A stretch of DNA of 13,061 bases from an uncultured Faecalibacterium sp. (GCA_934561485.1 CAKTGS010000053.1:1-13061), one strand, 5' to 3'. Shown: positions 1 to 6,583, counted from the first letter of the stretch. The notes: generated by a model not told the origin, from the sequence alone. Program-made: numbers and translations.

Positions 1-252
1 TGCGGTGCTTCCGGCGTGGCCGGCGGCTCCCTGCTGCTGATCCCCATGGCCTGCTCCCTGTTCGGCATCTCCAACGATGTGGCTATGCAGATGGTAGGCG
101 TTGGCTTTATCATCGGTGTGGTGCAGGACTCTGTGGAAACCGCTCTGAACTCTGCCGGTGACGTGGAATTTGCCGCCACCGCCGAGTATCACCAGTGGCT
201 CAAGGAGGGCAAGCCCCTGCCGGAGTTTTTAACTGGTAAGAAGAACGGATAA
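1..252 (+). CDS. sstT: Serine/threonine:sodium symporter SstT, C-terminal part
   Basis: The frame is open from base 1 and runs to TAA, giving the last 83 residues of a membrane transporter whose N-terminal part lies outside the window. The stretch [15 protein letters not shown] followed by GISNDVAMQ and [17 protein letters not shown] matches the C-terminal substrate- and sodium-binding half of the SstT branch of the dicarboxylate/amino acid:cation symporter family as I know it. That family imports serine and threonine with sodium. The last ~20 residues form a hydrophilic tail. The inverted-repeat element directly downstream is the likely terminator. Glutamate or dicarboxylate relatives of the same superfamily are the alternative, but the VQDSxETALNSxxDV stretch favours SstT. 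Confidence 0.88.
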   Translation, partial: CGASGVAGGSLLLIPMACSLFGISNDVAMQMVGVGFIIGVVQDSVETALNSAGDVEFAATAEYHQWLKEGKPLPEFLTGKKNG

Positions 253-270
253 ATTTAAAGATATAGAAAA

Positions 271-424
271 GGGCTGTTGCCAAGAACTCCCTCAGTCACG
301 GCTTCGCCGCGCCAGCTCCCTCACAGAGGGAGCCTGACATGACGGTAAGCTGTGAAGCCTCCCTCATTGAGGGAGGTGGCATCGCGTATGCGATGCCGGA
401 AGGAGTTTGGCAGCAGCCCTTTTT
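271..424. repeat. Four-hairpin inverted-repeat element A, probable bidirectional terminator
   Basis: Bases 271-419 have near-complementary ends: GGGCTGTTGCCAA at 271-283 pairs, with one G-T mismatch, with TTGGCAGCAGCCC at 407-419. Inside are a small hairpin CGGC/GCCG (299-309), a hairpin GCTCCCTC/GAGGGAGC (315-333), a perfect hairpin CCTCCCTCA/TGAGGGAGG (358-376), and a perfect 8-bp hairpin GGCATCGC/GCGATGCC with loop GTAT (378-397). Five T follow on the plus strand (420-424) and four A precede on the left, so it can terminate the rightward sstT and the leftward ECF gene. Its half-unit plan matches the element at 12122-12263. No ORF or transposase is present; it resembles a MITE or REP-like repeat. 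Copy number in the genome cannot be seen here. Confidence 0.8.
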
Positions 425-437
425 GCGGATCGGGAAC

Positions 438-977
438 TCAGTCGATGAACTTTGCCTTCTGCAAAGCCACCAGGATCAGCGGGATGAGGATGAGCTGAGC
501 GATGATGCCCGGCACAGCGGTGAGCAGCGCGCCGGACAGAAAGGCACTGAACGGGAAGCCGGAACCCGTCAGGCCGGCCAGCACAAAGCGCACAGCACCC
601 CACACCAGGCGGCCCGCCACCATGGCGGTGACGAGAGCGGCATACATCATGGGCAGGGTGTGCTGTTTTGCCTTGCGCCAGAGCACGCCGGACACAAAGC
701 CGTAGGCGGCCAGCTCAAAGGCCATGGAAATGGCAATGGGGAACATGGGCGGCATCCCGAACAGCACCGAGCGCAGCAGCGGGGCGATGAACCCTACTGC
801 CAGGCCCCAGGGGCCGCCCAGCACAAAGCCGCACAGCAAAATGGGAAAGTGCATCGGGCACAGCATGTTGCCCACCTGGGGCACATGGCCGGTGACCATG
901 GGCAGCACAAAGGCCAGCGCTAAAAACAGGGCCGCCAGCACGATCTGCTGCGCGGAAGAACGGGTTTTGGTCTGCAT
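438..977 (-). CDS. ECF transporter S component, substrate unknown
   Basis: Encodes 179 residues of a very hydrophobic protein with about six membrane segments, the size of the substrate-binding S component of energy-coupling factor (ECF) vitamin transporters, which needs the shared EcfA/A'/T module for uptake. The first membrane helix has an AxxxA arrangement (A16, A20), typical of S components docking on EcfT. The centre carries GNMLCPMHFPILLCG and then GPWGLAVGFIAPLLRS, which I associate with unassigned S components of the PF12822 type. The RxSEAL-type motif expected for QueT is absent. The frame stays open far upstream, but ATG at 977 is chosen because AGGAGG lies 7 nt before it and the hydrophobic segment starts there. 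Expression is probably set by the upstream attenuator leader. Substrate not assignable from sequence. Confidence 0.85.
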   Translation of the reverse strand: MQTKTRSSAQQIVLAALFLALAFVLPMVTGHVPQVGNMLCPMHFPILLCGFVLGGPWGLAVGFIAPLLRSVLFGMPPMFPIAISMAFELAAYGFVSGVLWRKAKQHTLPMMYAALVTAMVAGRLVWGAVRFVLAGLTGSGFPFSAFLSGALLTAVPGIIAQLILIPLILVALQKAKFID

Positions 978-1182
978 AAGGGATCCTCCTCTGCCACACA
1001 AAAAAGGGGTCTGCTCCCGGCATTCGTACCGGGAACAGACCCCTTCGTGGCGTCTTTTGAAAAATGAAAACATGCGGGAATACCCTGCAGGGGCTTCCGC
1101 CGGTTTCCGCACCGGGTAAACGTCCTGTGCGGCGGACAAAAAACGGGCTTTGGCCCGCACACCCGGCTTCGTGCCGGATTTT
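978..1182 (-). promoter_or_regulatory. Structured 5' leader of the ECF gene, candidate riboswitch/attenuator
   Basis: About 205 nt separate the promoter from the start codon, and no convincing coding frame fills it. In transcript order there are: a hairpin CCGGC/GCCGG (1163-1177), a short hairpin CGGGC/GCCCG followed by six T (1157-1138), CCGGT/ACCGG near 1102-1117, a stem GCGGAA/TTCCCGC (1074-1100) with an inner CCC/GGG, the large terminator (1000-1043), and then the ribosome binding site AGGAGG (985-990). CCCCT (1089-1093) could pair with AGGGG (1040-1044), which would break the base of the terminator and act as an antiterminator. Control of a vitamin-type transporter by such a leader suggests a riboswitch. 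I do not see the hallmarks of TPP, FMN, cobalamin or T-box leaders clearly enough to name a class. Confidence 0.65.
1000..1043 (-). terminator. Strong intrinsic terminator before the ECF start codon (attenuator)
   Basis: Read on the minus strand, an 8-bp stem GGGGTCTG/CAGACCCC (1036-1043 with 1006-1013) is extended by a second 6-bp stem above one mismatch, with an 8-nt loop (1021-1028), and is followed by TTTTTT (1005-1000). It sits upstream of the ribosome binding site of the gene it precedes, so it makes sense as a conditional terminator, not as the end of another gene. Confidence 0.85.
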
Positions 1183-1188
1183 GATAAA

Positions 1189-1217
1189 ATTATAGCAAAC
1201 GCCCCGGCAGCTGTCAA
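1189..1217 (-). promoter_or_regulatory. Near-consensus sigma-70/SigA promoter for the ECF gene
   Basis: On the minus strand TTGACA (1217-1212) and TATAAT (1194-1189) are both perfect consensus hexamers separated by 17 nt. Transcription should start near 1182 and run through the structured leader. Confidence 0.9.
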
Positions 1218-1304
1218 GCACCCGGCCTGGCCTTGCAATTTCCACAAAAAACGGCGCATTTCCACGGCATTTTGCCCGGCAATGTACATTTTGGGGGAAG
1301 AAGC

Positions 1305-1333
1305 TTGACCTTTTTGCACAGAATAGCTAATAT
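1305..1333 (+). promoter_or_regulatory. Promoter for the transketolase operon
   Basis: TTGACC (1305-1310), a 17-nt spacer and TAATAT (1328-1333) form a good SigA-type promoter about 100 nt before the first transketolase start. The leader contains AGCGC/GCGCT arms near 1347-1378 and a T-run at 1389-1395, but several unpaired bases separate them, so I do not call a terminator there. The bases between this promoter and the divergent ECF promoter hold nothing else I recognise. Confidence 0.7.
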
Positions 1334-1433
1334 AAACTTGAAAAAGAGCGCGCTGCAGCCGACAAACCGGGCGGCGCTGAAGAGAAGCTTTTTTAAATTC
1401 ATGCAATTCTGAGGTTCATACGGGAGGACCATC

Positions 1434-2285
1434 ATGACAAATGCAGAAAAACTTACCCTGGCAAAGCACGCCTGTCACATCCGCATGGGCGTGATCGAGG
1501 GCACCCACAGCGCCAAGTGCGGCCATCCGGGCGGCAGCCTGGACATTGCCGAAGTGCTGAGCTACCTCTACTTCGTGGAAATGAACATTGACCCCAAGGA
1601 CCCCCAAAAGGCTGACCGCGACCGCCTGGTGCTGTCCAAAGGCCATGCCGCTCCGGCCCTGTACGCCGCCCTGGCCGAGCGTGGGTTCTTCCCGGTGGAG
1701 GATCTCCAGACGCTGCGCAAGATCGGCAGCTATCTGCAGGGGCATCCCAACATGAACGAGACCCCGGGCGTGGATATGTCCACCGGCAGCCTGGGCCAGG
1801 GCATTTCCGCCGCCTGTGGTATGGCACTGGGTGCCAAGCACGGCAAGATGCCGGTCAATGTGTTTGCCATTGTGGGCGATGGCGAGGTGGAAGAGGGCGA
1901 ATGCTGGGAGGCCTTTATGTTTGCCGCCCACTACGGCCTTTCCAACCTGTGCGTGATGCTGGACCGCAACCACCTGCAGATCGACGGCACCACCGAGACG
2001 GTGATGAACAGCGCCCCTCTGGAGGACAAGCTCAAGGCCTTCAACTTCAATGTGGTGACCATCAACGGCCACGACTTTGATCAGATCGAAGCCGCCATGC
2101 AGGCCTTCCACGCCGAGACCGAAAAGCCCACCTGCATCATTCTGGATACCACCAAGGGCAAGGGCGTTTCCTATATGACCAACTCCGTGGACTGGCACGG
2201 CAAAGGCCCCAACGATGACGAATACAAGATCGCGATCGAGGAACTGAACGCCGCATACGCCGCGCTGGAACAGGAGGACAAGTAA
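1434..2285 (+). CDS. Transketolase, N-terminal (thiamine diphosphate-binding) subunit
   Basis: Encodes the 283-residue N-terminal half of a split transketolase, which moves two-carbon units between ketose and aldose phosphates in the non-oxidative pentose phosphate pathway. Residues G30-H31-P32-G33-G34 and the SKGHAAPALYA segment with H71 carry the conserved histidines. The thiamine diphosphate/Mg2+ motif starts at G148-D149-G150 and ends at N179, the usual ~30-residue spacing. ATG at 1434 follows GGAGG by 6 nt. The C-terminal half is encoded 1 nt after the stop codon, so the two subunits are translationally coupled. Split transketolases are common in Clostridia and archaea. A transketolase-like enzyme with another sugar substrate cannot be excluded. 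Confidence 0.93.
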   Translation: MTNAEKLTLAKHACHIRMGVIEGTHSAKCGHPGGSLDIAEVLSYLYFVEMNIDPKDPQKADRDRLVLSKGHAAPALYAALAERGFFPVEDLQTLRKIGSYLQGHPNMNETPGVDMSTGSLGQGISAACGMALGAKHGKMPVNVFAIVGDGEVEEGECWEAFMFAAHYGLSNLCVMLDRNHLQIDGTTETVMNSAPLEDKLKAFNFNVVTINGHDFDQIEAAMQAFHAETEKPTCIILDTTKGKGVSYMTNSVDWHGKGPNDDEYKIAIEELNAAYAALEQEDK

Positions 2286-2286
2286 G

Positions 2287-3234
2287 ATGGCAGACGTGAA
2301 AAAAATTGCGACCCGTGAAAGCTACGGCAACACCCTGAAGGAACTGGCTGCCGAGGGCCATGACGACCTGGTGGTGCTGGACGCCGACCTGGCTGCCGCT
2401 ACCAAGACCGGCATGTTCCGCAAGGCTTACCCGGACCGCCACTTTGACTGCGGCATTGCCGAAGCCAACATGATGGGCGTGGCTGCGGGTCTGTCCACCA
2501 TGGGTTATGTGCCCTTTGTTTCCAGCTTTGCCATGTTTGCTGCAGGCCGTGCCTTTGAGCAGGTGCGCAACTCCATCGGCTACCCCCGCCTGAACGTGAA
2601 GATCGGTGCCACCCACGGCGGCATCTCGGTGGGTGAGGACGGTGCATCCCACCAGTGCTGCGAGGACTTTGCCCTCATGCGCAGCATCCCCGGCATGACC
2701 GTCATCTGCCCTGCCGATGACGTGGAAGCCCGCGCTGCCGTGCGCGCCGCTTACGCCATGGAAGGCCCCGTCTACCTGCGCTTCGGCCGCCTGGCTGTGC
2801 CCGTGTTCCACGATGCCGAAAACTACCACTTTGAGATCGGCAAGGGCGAGCAGATCACCGAGGGCAGCGACATTGCCATTGTGGCCACCGGCCTGATGGT
2901 CAACGAGGCCCGCCTGGCTGCAGAGCAGCTGGCTGCCGAGGGCATCCACGCTCGGGTCATCAACATCCACACCATCAAGCCCCTGGACGAGGAGATCATC
3001 CTCAAGGCGGCCAAGGAGTGCGGCAAGATCATCACCGCCGAGGAGCACAACGTGATCGGCGGCCTGGGCGAGGCTGTGTGCGCTGTGCTGAGCGAGAAGC
3101 TGCCCACCCCTGTGCGCCGCGTGGGCGTGCAGGACGTGTTCGGCTGCTCCGGCCCGGCCTGGGATCTGCTGGCCAAGTACGGCCTGGATGCCGCCACCAT
3201 CTGCAAGACGGCCCATGAGATGCTGGATCGGTAA
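2287..3234 (+). CDS. Transketolase, C-terminal (pyrimidine-binding) subunit
   Basis: Encodes 315 residues covering the pyrimidine-binding domain followed by the transketolase C-terminal domain. E59, in the CGIAEANMMGVAAGL segment, is the glutamate that activates the aminopyrimidine ring of thiamine diphosphate in this family. The segments GATHGGISVGEDG and PGMTVICPADDVEA are typical of split transketolase and DXS-like C-terminal halves. The start ATG lies 1 nt after the upstream stop, with AGGAGG inside the end of the upstream gene (2272-2277), which implies translational coupling and a 1:1 complex. It is the last gene of the operon and is followed by the bidirectional terminator at 3251-3290. 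Confidence 0.93.
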   Translation: MADVKKIATRESYGNTLKELAAEGHDDLVVLDADLAAATKTGMFRKAYPDRHFDCGIAEANMMGVAAGLSTMGYVPFVSSFAMFAAGRAFEQVRNSIGYPRLNVKIGATHGGISVGEDGASHQCCEDFALMRSIPGMTVICPADDVEARAAVRAAYAMEGPVYLRFGRLAVPVFHDAENYHFEIGKGEQITEGSDIAIVATGLMVNEARLAAEQLAAEGIHARVINIHTIKPLDEEIILKAAKECGKIITAEEHNVIGGLGEAVCAVLSEKLPTPVRRVGVQDVFGCSGPAWDLLAKYGLDAATICKTAHEMLDR

Positions 3235-3250
3235 CCCTGATAAGCAATAA

Positions 3251-3290
3251 AAAGAGACGCTGCATCGCAGGATGCGGCGTCTCTTTTTTT
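3251..3290. terminator. Bidirectional terminator between transketolase and LysR genes
   Basis: A stem AAAGAGACGC/GCGTCTCTTT extended by a T-G pair and GCATC/GATGC, with loop GCAG (3267-3270), is followed by a T-run to 3290 on the plus strand and mirrored by an A-run on the left. It serves the convergent transketolase operon and LysR gene. The LysR stop codon (3290-3292) touches its edge. Confidence 0.92.
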
Positions 3291-4174
3291 CAAATCATCC
3301 CGAAGCTGCGGTACACATCCACAAAGGTCTCCCGCAGGGTCTCGATCTCCGGGCGGGGATCGTCCCGCAGGGTCAGCAGACAGGTGTCCGGCAGCGGAAT
3401 GGGCAGCTCCAGCGGCAGGTACCATTCCTTGGGAAACGCGGGGTACTGGATGGAACTCAAAAACAGGCACTGGCCGGACAGCAGGCCGGCATAGCAGGCT
3501 TCGTAGCTGGCGGTCTGCTGCCAGTCCGGGGCGTGAAAGGGCATTCCGGGCTGCGTGCGCAGAAACTGCACGATCTCCCCATACAGCGGCTCGTAAAAAA
3601 TGCGCTGCCGGGCCAGGTCGGCCGGGTGCAGCGTGGTGTGGGCGTGCAGCGGATGCTTCGGCCCGGCCACCAGGTAGCAGTCGTTGCGCAGGATGGGGGT
3701 GTACACTACCTCTTCCTGTCTGGGGCGGAACGGCAGATACAGGGCCGCATCCACCTCGGTGCAGAGCATCCGGTGCAGGCTGGGAAACGGGGCCTTGGCG
3801 TCCACTTTGATCTCGCAGCCCGGCAGGGCGGCCTGCAGCCGTGCCATCAGAACGGGATAGATGGGGTCCCGCTGCAGCAGCACCGGCGGCAGCCGCAGCC
3901 GCAGGACTTGGGTGGACTCAAAGGCCTTGAGCACCCGGCGGGTTTCCAGCATCTGGCGGTAGATCTGCTCTGCGTAGGGGCGCAGGGCGCGGCCTGCATC
4001 GGTCAGGGTCACCTGGGTGGTGCTGCGGACAAACAGCTCCAGCCCCAGCTCCTTTTCCAGGCTGCGCACCTGGTAGCTCAGGGCAGGCTGGGTGCAGTAC
4101 AGTTCCCGGGCGGCGGCGGTAAAGTTCAGGGTGCGGGCCACGGTAAGAAAACACAAAAGCTGATGATCGTTCAT
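3290..4174 (-). CDS. LysR-type transcriptional regulator
   Basis: Encodes 294 residues, the normal size for LysR regulators. The N-terminal ~60 residues form the winged helix-turn-helix: FLTVARTLNFTAAARELYC, then TQPALSYQVRSLEKELG and LELFVRSTTQVTLTDAGR. The remainder (about 90-294) is the periplasmic-binding-protein-like effector domain. ATG at 4174 follows AAGGAG by 8 nt. It is divergent from the exported flavoprotein gene at 4364, which is the classic arrangement for a LysR activator and its target. Its own -35 region overlaps the perfect palindrome at 4227-4247, pointing to autoregulation. The inducer cannot be read from the sequence; the neighbour suggests the electron acceptor reduced by the flavoprotein. 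Confidence 0.93.
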   Translation of the reverse strand: MNDHQLLCFLTVARTLNFTAAARELYCTQPALSYQVRSLEKELGLELFVRSTTQVTLTDAGRALRPYAEQIYRQMLETRRVLKAFESTQVLRLRLPPVLLQRDPIYPVLMARLQAALPGCEIKVDAKAPFPSLHRMLCTEVDAALYLPFRPRQEEVVYTPILRNDCYLVAGPKHPLHAHTTLHPADLARQRIFYEPLYGEIVQFLRTQPGMPFHAPDWQQTASYEACYAGLLSGQCLFLSSIQYPAFPKEWYLPLELPIPLPDTCLLTLRDDPRPEIETLRETFVDVYRSFGMI

Positions 4175-4205
4175 GCAGGGTGCTCCTTTGCAGATGATTG
4201 CTTTC

Positions 4206-4234
4206 AGTATAGCAGGAAAATACGCTGTAATAAA
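4206..4234 (-). promoter_or_regulatory. Probable promoter of the LysR gene
   Basis: On the minus strand TATACT (4211-4206) is a good -10; the hexamer 17 nt upstream, TTTATT (4234-4229), is a weak -35. That weak -35 lies inside the palindromic operator candidate, so a bound regulator would block it. Confidence 0.55.
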
Positions 4235-4247
4235 GATTCTTTATTAC
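4227..4247. promoter_or_regulatory. Perfect 21-bp palindrome, probable LysR-family operator
   Basis: GTAATAAAGA (4227-4236), one central T, and TCTTTATTAC (4238-4247) are exact inverted repeats. The site contains ATAA-N7-TTAT, which fits the T-N11-A pattern of LysR-family binding sites. It lies between the divergent start codons, upstream of the flavoprotein promoter and over the LysR -35. Pairing as an RNA hairpin is possible but no T-run follows. Confidence 0.75.
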
Positions 4248-4266
4248 TGTGACAAAAAACTTTTTA

Positions 4267-4295
4267 TTCCCTTTCACTTCGTTATATTTTATACT
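4267..4295 (+). promoter_or_regulatory. Weak promoter for the exported flavoprotein gene
   Basis: TATACT (4290-4295) is a good -10, while the -35 position (TTCCCT, 4267-4272) is poor. This is what one expects at a promoter that needs an activator bound upstream, here at the 4227-4247 palindrome. The transcript leader contains a perfect hairpin GCGGAA/TTCCGC with loop AAAG (4306-4321) before the ribosome binding site AAGGAG (4351-4356). Confidence 0.5.
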
Positions 4296-4363
4296 AAGCG
4301 ATAGAGCGGAAAAAGTTCCGCAGACACGAAAAGAAGAGAAGAAAAAGCAAAAGGAGTAACAAG

Positions 4364-6424
4364 ATGGAAAAGATCTCTCGCAAGAGCTTCCTCAAGGTTG
4401 CCGCTGCTGCTGCCATGAGCGGTGTGACCGCCGGTGCACTGGCTGCCTGCAACGCAGCAAGCTCCTCCGCAGGCACCGCCGCTTCCGGCGATGCCATTTA
4501 CACCGCCGGTACCTACACCGGCACGGCTACCGGCATTGGTGAGGTGAAGGTCACCATGACCTTCAGCGAGTCTGCCATTACCGAGGTCGTGGTGGACGCT
4601 TCCAACGAGACCGAGAGCATCGGCGGCGTGGCTGCCCCCACCCTGCAGGAGGCCCTGATGGCTGCCCAGGGCACCGAGATCGACAACGTTTCCGGTGCCA
4701 CCGTTACCACCAATGCCGTCAAGGAAGCTGCCGCCAGCTGCATCGAGCAGGCCATGGGCGTCAAGACCGATGCCCCCGCAGCAGACGATACCGCTGCCGA
4801 TACCGGCGATGACTGGCTGGGCGAGGAGCCGGACGTGCAGGCCAGCGAGACCCAGGACTTTGACGTGGTCATCATTGGCGCCGGCCTGTCCGGCATCTGC
4901 GCAGCCCGCGCTGCCGCCGAAGAAGGCGCCAAGGTTGCCATTGTGGAGAAGAGCTCTTCCTTCAACTGCCGCAGCGGCGAGTACGCCCTGCTGAACGGCA
5001 CCCTGAACAAGCGCTGGGGCCGCGAGAACATTGTGGACGAAGATGTGGTGGTCAACCGCCTGATGCGTGAGTGCACCTACCGCAACAAGCGCTCCATCCT
5101 GAAAAAGTGGGCCAGCCACGCACACGAGGTGATGGACTGGTTCATCGAGGCATACCCCGAGCTGACCATCTGCGACACTACCCGTCAGGTGGTGACCCAG
5201 GAGCAGTTCGACAAGGGCATTCTGGTGCCCCTGGCATGGCCCCAGCCCGAGCACTACGACTACCGCAACGAAGAGTTCCCCACCTTCCCCTCCAGCATGG
5301 AGTTCCGCTCTTCCCGCAAGGATCAGCAGGGCTTTATTGTGGAAGCCAACCTGAACAAGGCCATTGAGAACGGCGCACAGACCTTTTTTGGCTGCTTCGG
5401 CACCAAGCTGCTGAAGGACAGCGATGGCCGCGTGACCGGCGTGATCATCCGTGATGCCCAGAACGACAACAAGTACATCCAGCTGAACGCTTCCAAGGGC
5501 GTGATCCTGGCCACCGGCGACAACTCCGGCGATGAGAAGATCATGAAGCACTTCGCTCCCGAGATCGTGGAGAAGAAGATCGCCAACATGGGCGCCATGG
5601 GGATGCTGGGCGTGGACGTGGAAGGCAAGACCGTGGAGACCGGTGACGGCCTGCGCATGGGTGCCTGGATCGGTGCCAAGGTGCAGGATCACCACGCACC
5701 CATGACCCACCACATGGGCAGCGGCATGGGCGTGACCCCCTTCCTGCAGATCAACAAGCGCGGCGACCGCTTCATGAACGAGTGCATCCCCGGCCAGCAG
5801 CTGGAAAACCAGATCGAGCTGCAGCCCGAGTGCACCTCCTTCCAGCTCTACGACTCCAAGTGGGGCGATGAGATCCCCTACATGCCGGCCAACCACGGCG
5901 GCCTGTGCTACATCATCCCCGAGAATGAGGACGAGTCCAACCCCAACTACTCCGACCGTCAGTACACCAAGATCAGCGCCAAGGCCGAGGCTTACCAGTT
6001 CAAGGCCGACACCCTGGAAGACCTGCTGGCCCAGTGCGGCTTTGAGGGCGAGGCTCTGGACAACGCTCTGGCATCCATCCAACGTTACAACGAGCTGGCC
6101 AAGGCTGGTTCCGATGACGACTTCGGCAAGCCCGCAAGCCGCATGTTCGCGCTGGAAAATCCCCCGTACTACGCCTGCCAGTGGGGCACTACCTCCATGC
6201 TGGTGTGCGTGGGCGGCCTGGAAAGCGATGAGAACTGCCACACCTTCACCGAGGAAGATCCTTCCAGCCCCAAGCGCGATATCATCAAGGGCCTGTATGT
6301 CTGCGGCAACGTGCAGGGCAGCCGCTACGCAGTGGAGTACCCCATCTGCATGCGCGGCATCAGCCACAGCCTGTGCGTCTACTACGGCTACATTGCAGGC
6401 AAGAACTGCGTGGCCGGTGCCTGA
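4364..6424 (+). CDS. Exported FMN/FAD flavoprotein reductase of the fumarate reductase family (lipoprotein)
   Basis: Encodes 686 residues. The N-terminus has SRKSFLK (a Tat-like signal with RK in place of RR) and a lipobox ending LAAC at C29, so the protein is probably anchored outside the membrane. Residues ~47-135 form an FMN-binding domain with D107-x-x-S-G-A-T113, where ApbE-type enzymes attach FMN to threonine. A short acidic Asp/Ala linker follows. From ~166 onward is the FAD_binding_2 domain, with the dinucleotide motif G172-A-G-L-S-G177. NKRGDRFMNE contains R469 at the place of the catalytic acid arginine of flavocytochrome c fumarate reductases. The usual H-T-M-G-G and GGVHGANR segments are replaced (S653-R654-Y655 and MRGISHS near 663-669), so the acceptor is probably not fumarate. 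ATG follows AAGGAG by 7 nt. The divergent LysR gene likely controls it. Confidence 0.88.
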   Translation: MEKISRKSFLKVAAAAAMSGVTAGALAACNAASSSAGTAASGDAIYTAGTYTGTATGIGEVKVTMTFSESAITEVVVDASNETESIGGVAAPTLQEALMAAQGTEIDNVSGATVTTNAVKEAAASCIEQAMGVKTDAPAADDTAADTGDDWLGEEPDVQASETQDFDVVIIGAGLSGICAARAAAEEGAKVAIVEKSSSFNCRSGEYALLNGTLNKRWGRENIVDEDVVVNRLMRECTYRNKRSILKKWASHAHEVMDWFIEAYPELTICDTTRQVVTQEQFDKGILVPLAWPQPEHYDYRNEEFPTFPSSMEFRSSRKDQQGFIVEANLNKAIENGAQTFFGCFGTKLLKDSDGRVTGVIIRDAQNDNKYIQLNASKGVILATGDNSGDEKIMKHFAPEIVEKKIANMGAMGMLGVDVEGKTVETGDGLRMGAWIGAKVQDHHAPMTHHMGSGMGVTPFLQINKRGDRFMNECIPGQQLENQIELQPECTSFQLYDSKWGDEIPYMPANHGGLCYIIPENEDESNPNYSDRQYTKISAKAEAYQFKADTLEDLLAQCGFEGEALDNALASIQRYNELAKAGSDDDFGKPASRMFALENPPYYACQWGTTSMLVCVGGLESDENCHTFTEEDPSSPKRDIIKGLYVCGNVQGSRYAVEYPICMRGISHSLCVYYGYIAGKNCVAGA

Positions 6425-6453
6425 TCGGACCGCATAACCGCCTGAATTTTTCT

Positions 6454-6487
6454 GCCCGGAGCGGCTCTGCGCCGCCTCGGGCTTTTT
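6454..6487 (+). terminator. Intrinsic terminator after the flavoprotein gene
   Basis: GCCCG (6454-6458) pairs with CGGGC (6478-6482) and GCGGC (6461-6465) with GCCGC (6471-6475), with a small internal loop, followed by TTTTT (6483-6487). It closes the single-gene flavoprotein transcript. Confidence 0.85.
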
Positions 6488-6532
6488 GCGCCCCTGTGTG
6501 ACCCGATCACGGAAAAAGTGCCCGGTTTGGGG

Positions 6533-6538
6533 TATACT
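6533..6538 (+). promoter_or_regulatory. Likely -10 element of the thioredoxin promoter
   Basis: TATACT lies 45 nt before the thioredoxin start codon, downstream of the preceding terminator. I see no convincing -35 hexamer at the right distance, so this is a partial promoter call. Confidence 0.45.
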
Positions 6539-6583
6539 GATGCTGTCGGAAAAACACACAAACCTTTTACGGAGGGATAAAAT

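Noticed and set aside
1074..1120. Resemblance to cobalamin or FMN riboswitches (GGTGCGGAAACCGG and ACCGGCGG fragments on the minus strand)
   Set aside because: Only short pieces match. I do not find the GCCACTG and B12-box parts of cobalamin switches, nor the closing GGATGGGAGA-type segment of the FMN element. A covariance search is needed before naming a class.
1347..1395. A possible attenuator in the transketolase leader (AGCGC/GCGCT arms followed by a T-run)
   Set aside because: Ten bases separate the stem from the T-run, and the stem interior pairs poorly, so it does not look like an intrinsic terminator.
978..1406. A 143-residue N-terminal extension of the ECF S component
   Set aside because: The frame is open, but it crosses the promoter, leader and terminator. 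The strong AGGAGG at 985-990 and the first membrane helix fix the start at 977.
3272..4252. A 326-codon plus-strand open frame opposite the LysR gene
   Set aside because: It lies antisense to a clear LysR protein, begins in the transketolase terminator, and its product is Gln/Gly/His-rich without recognisable domains.
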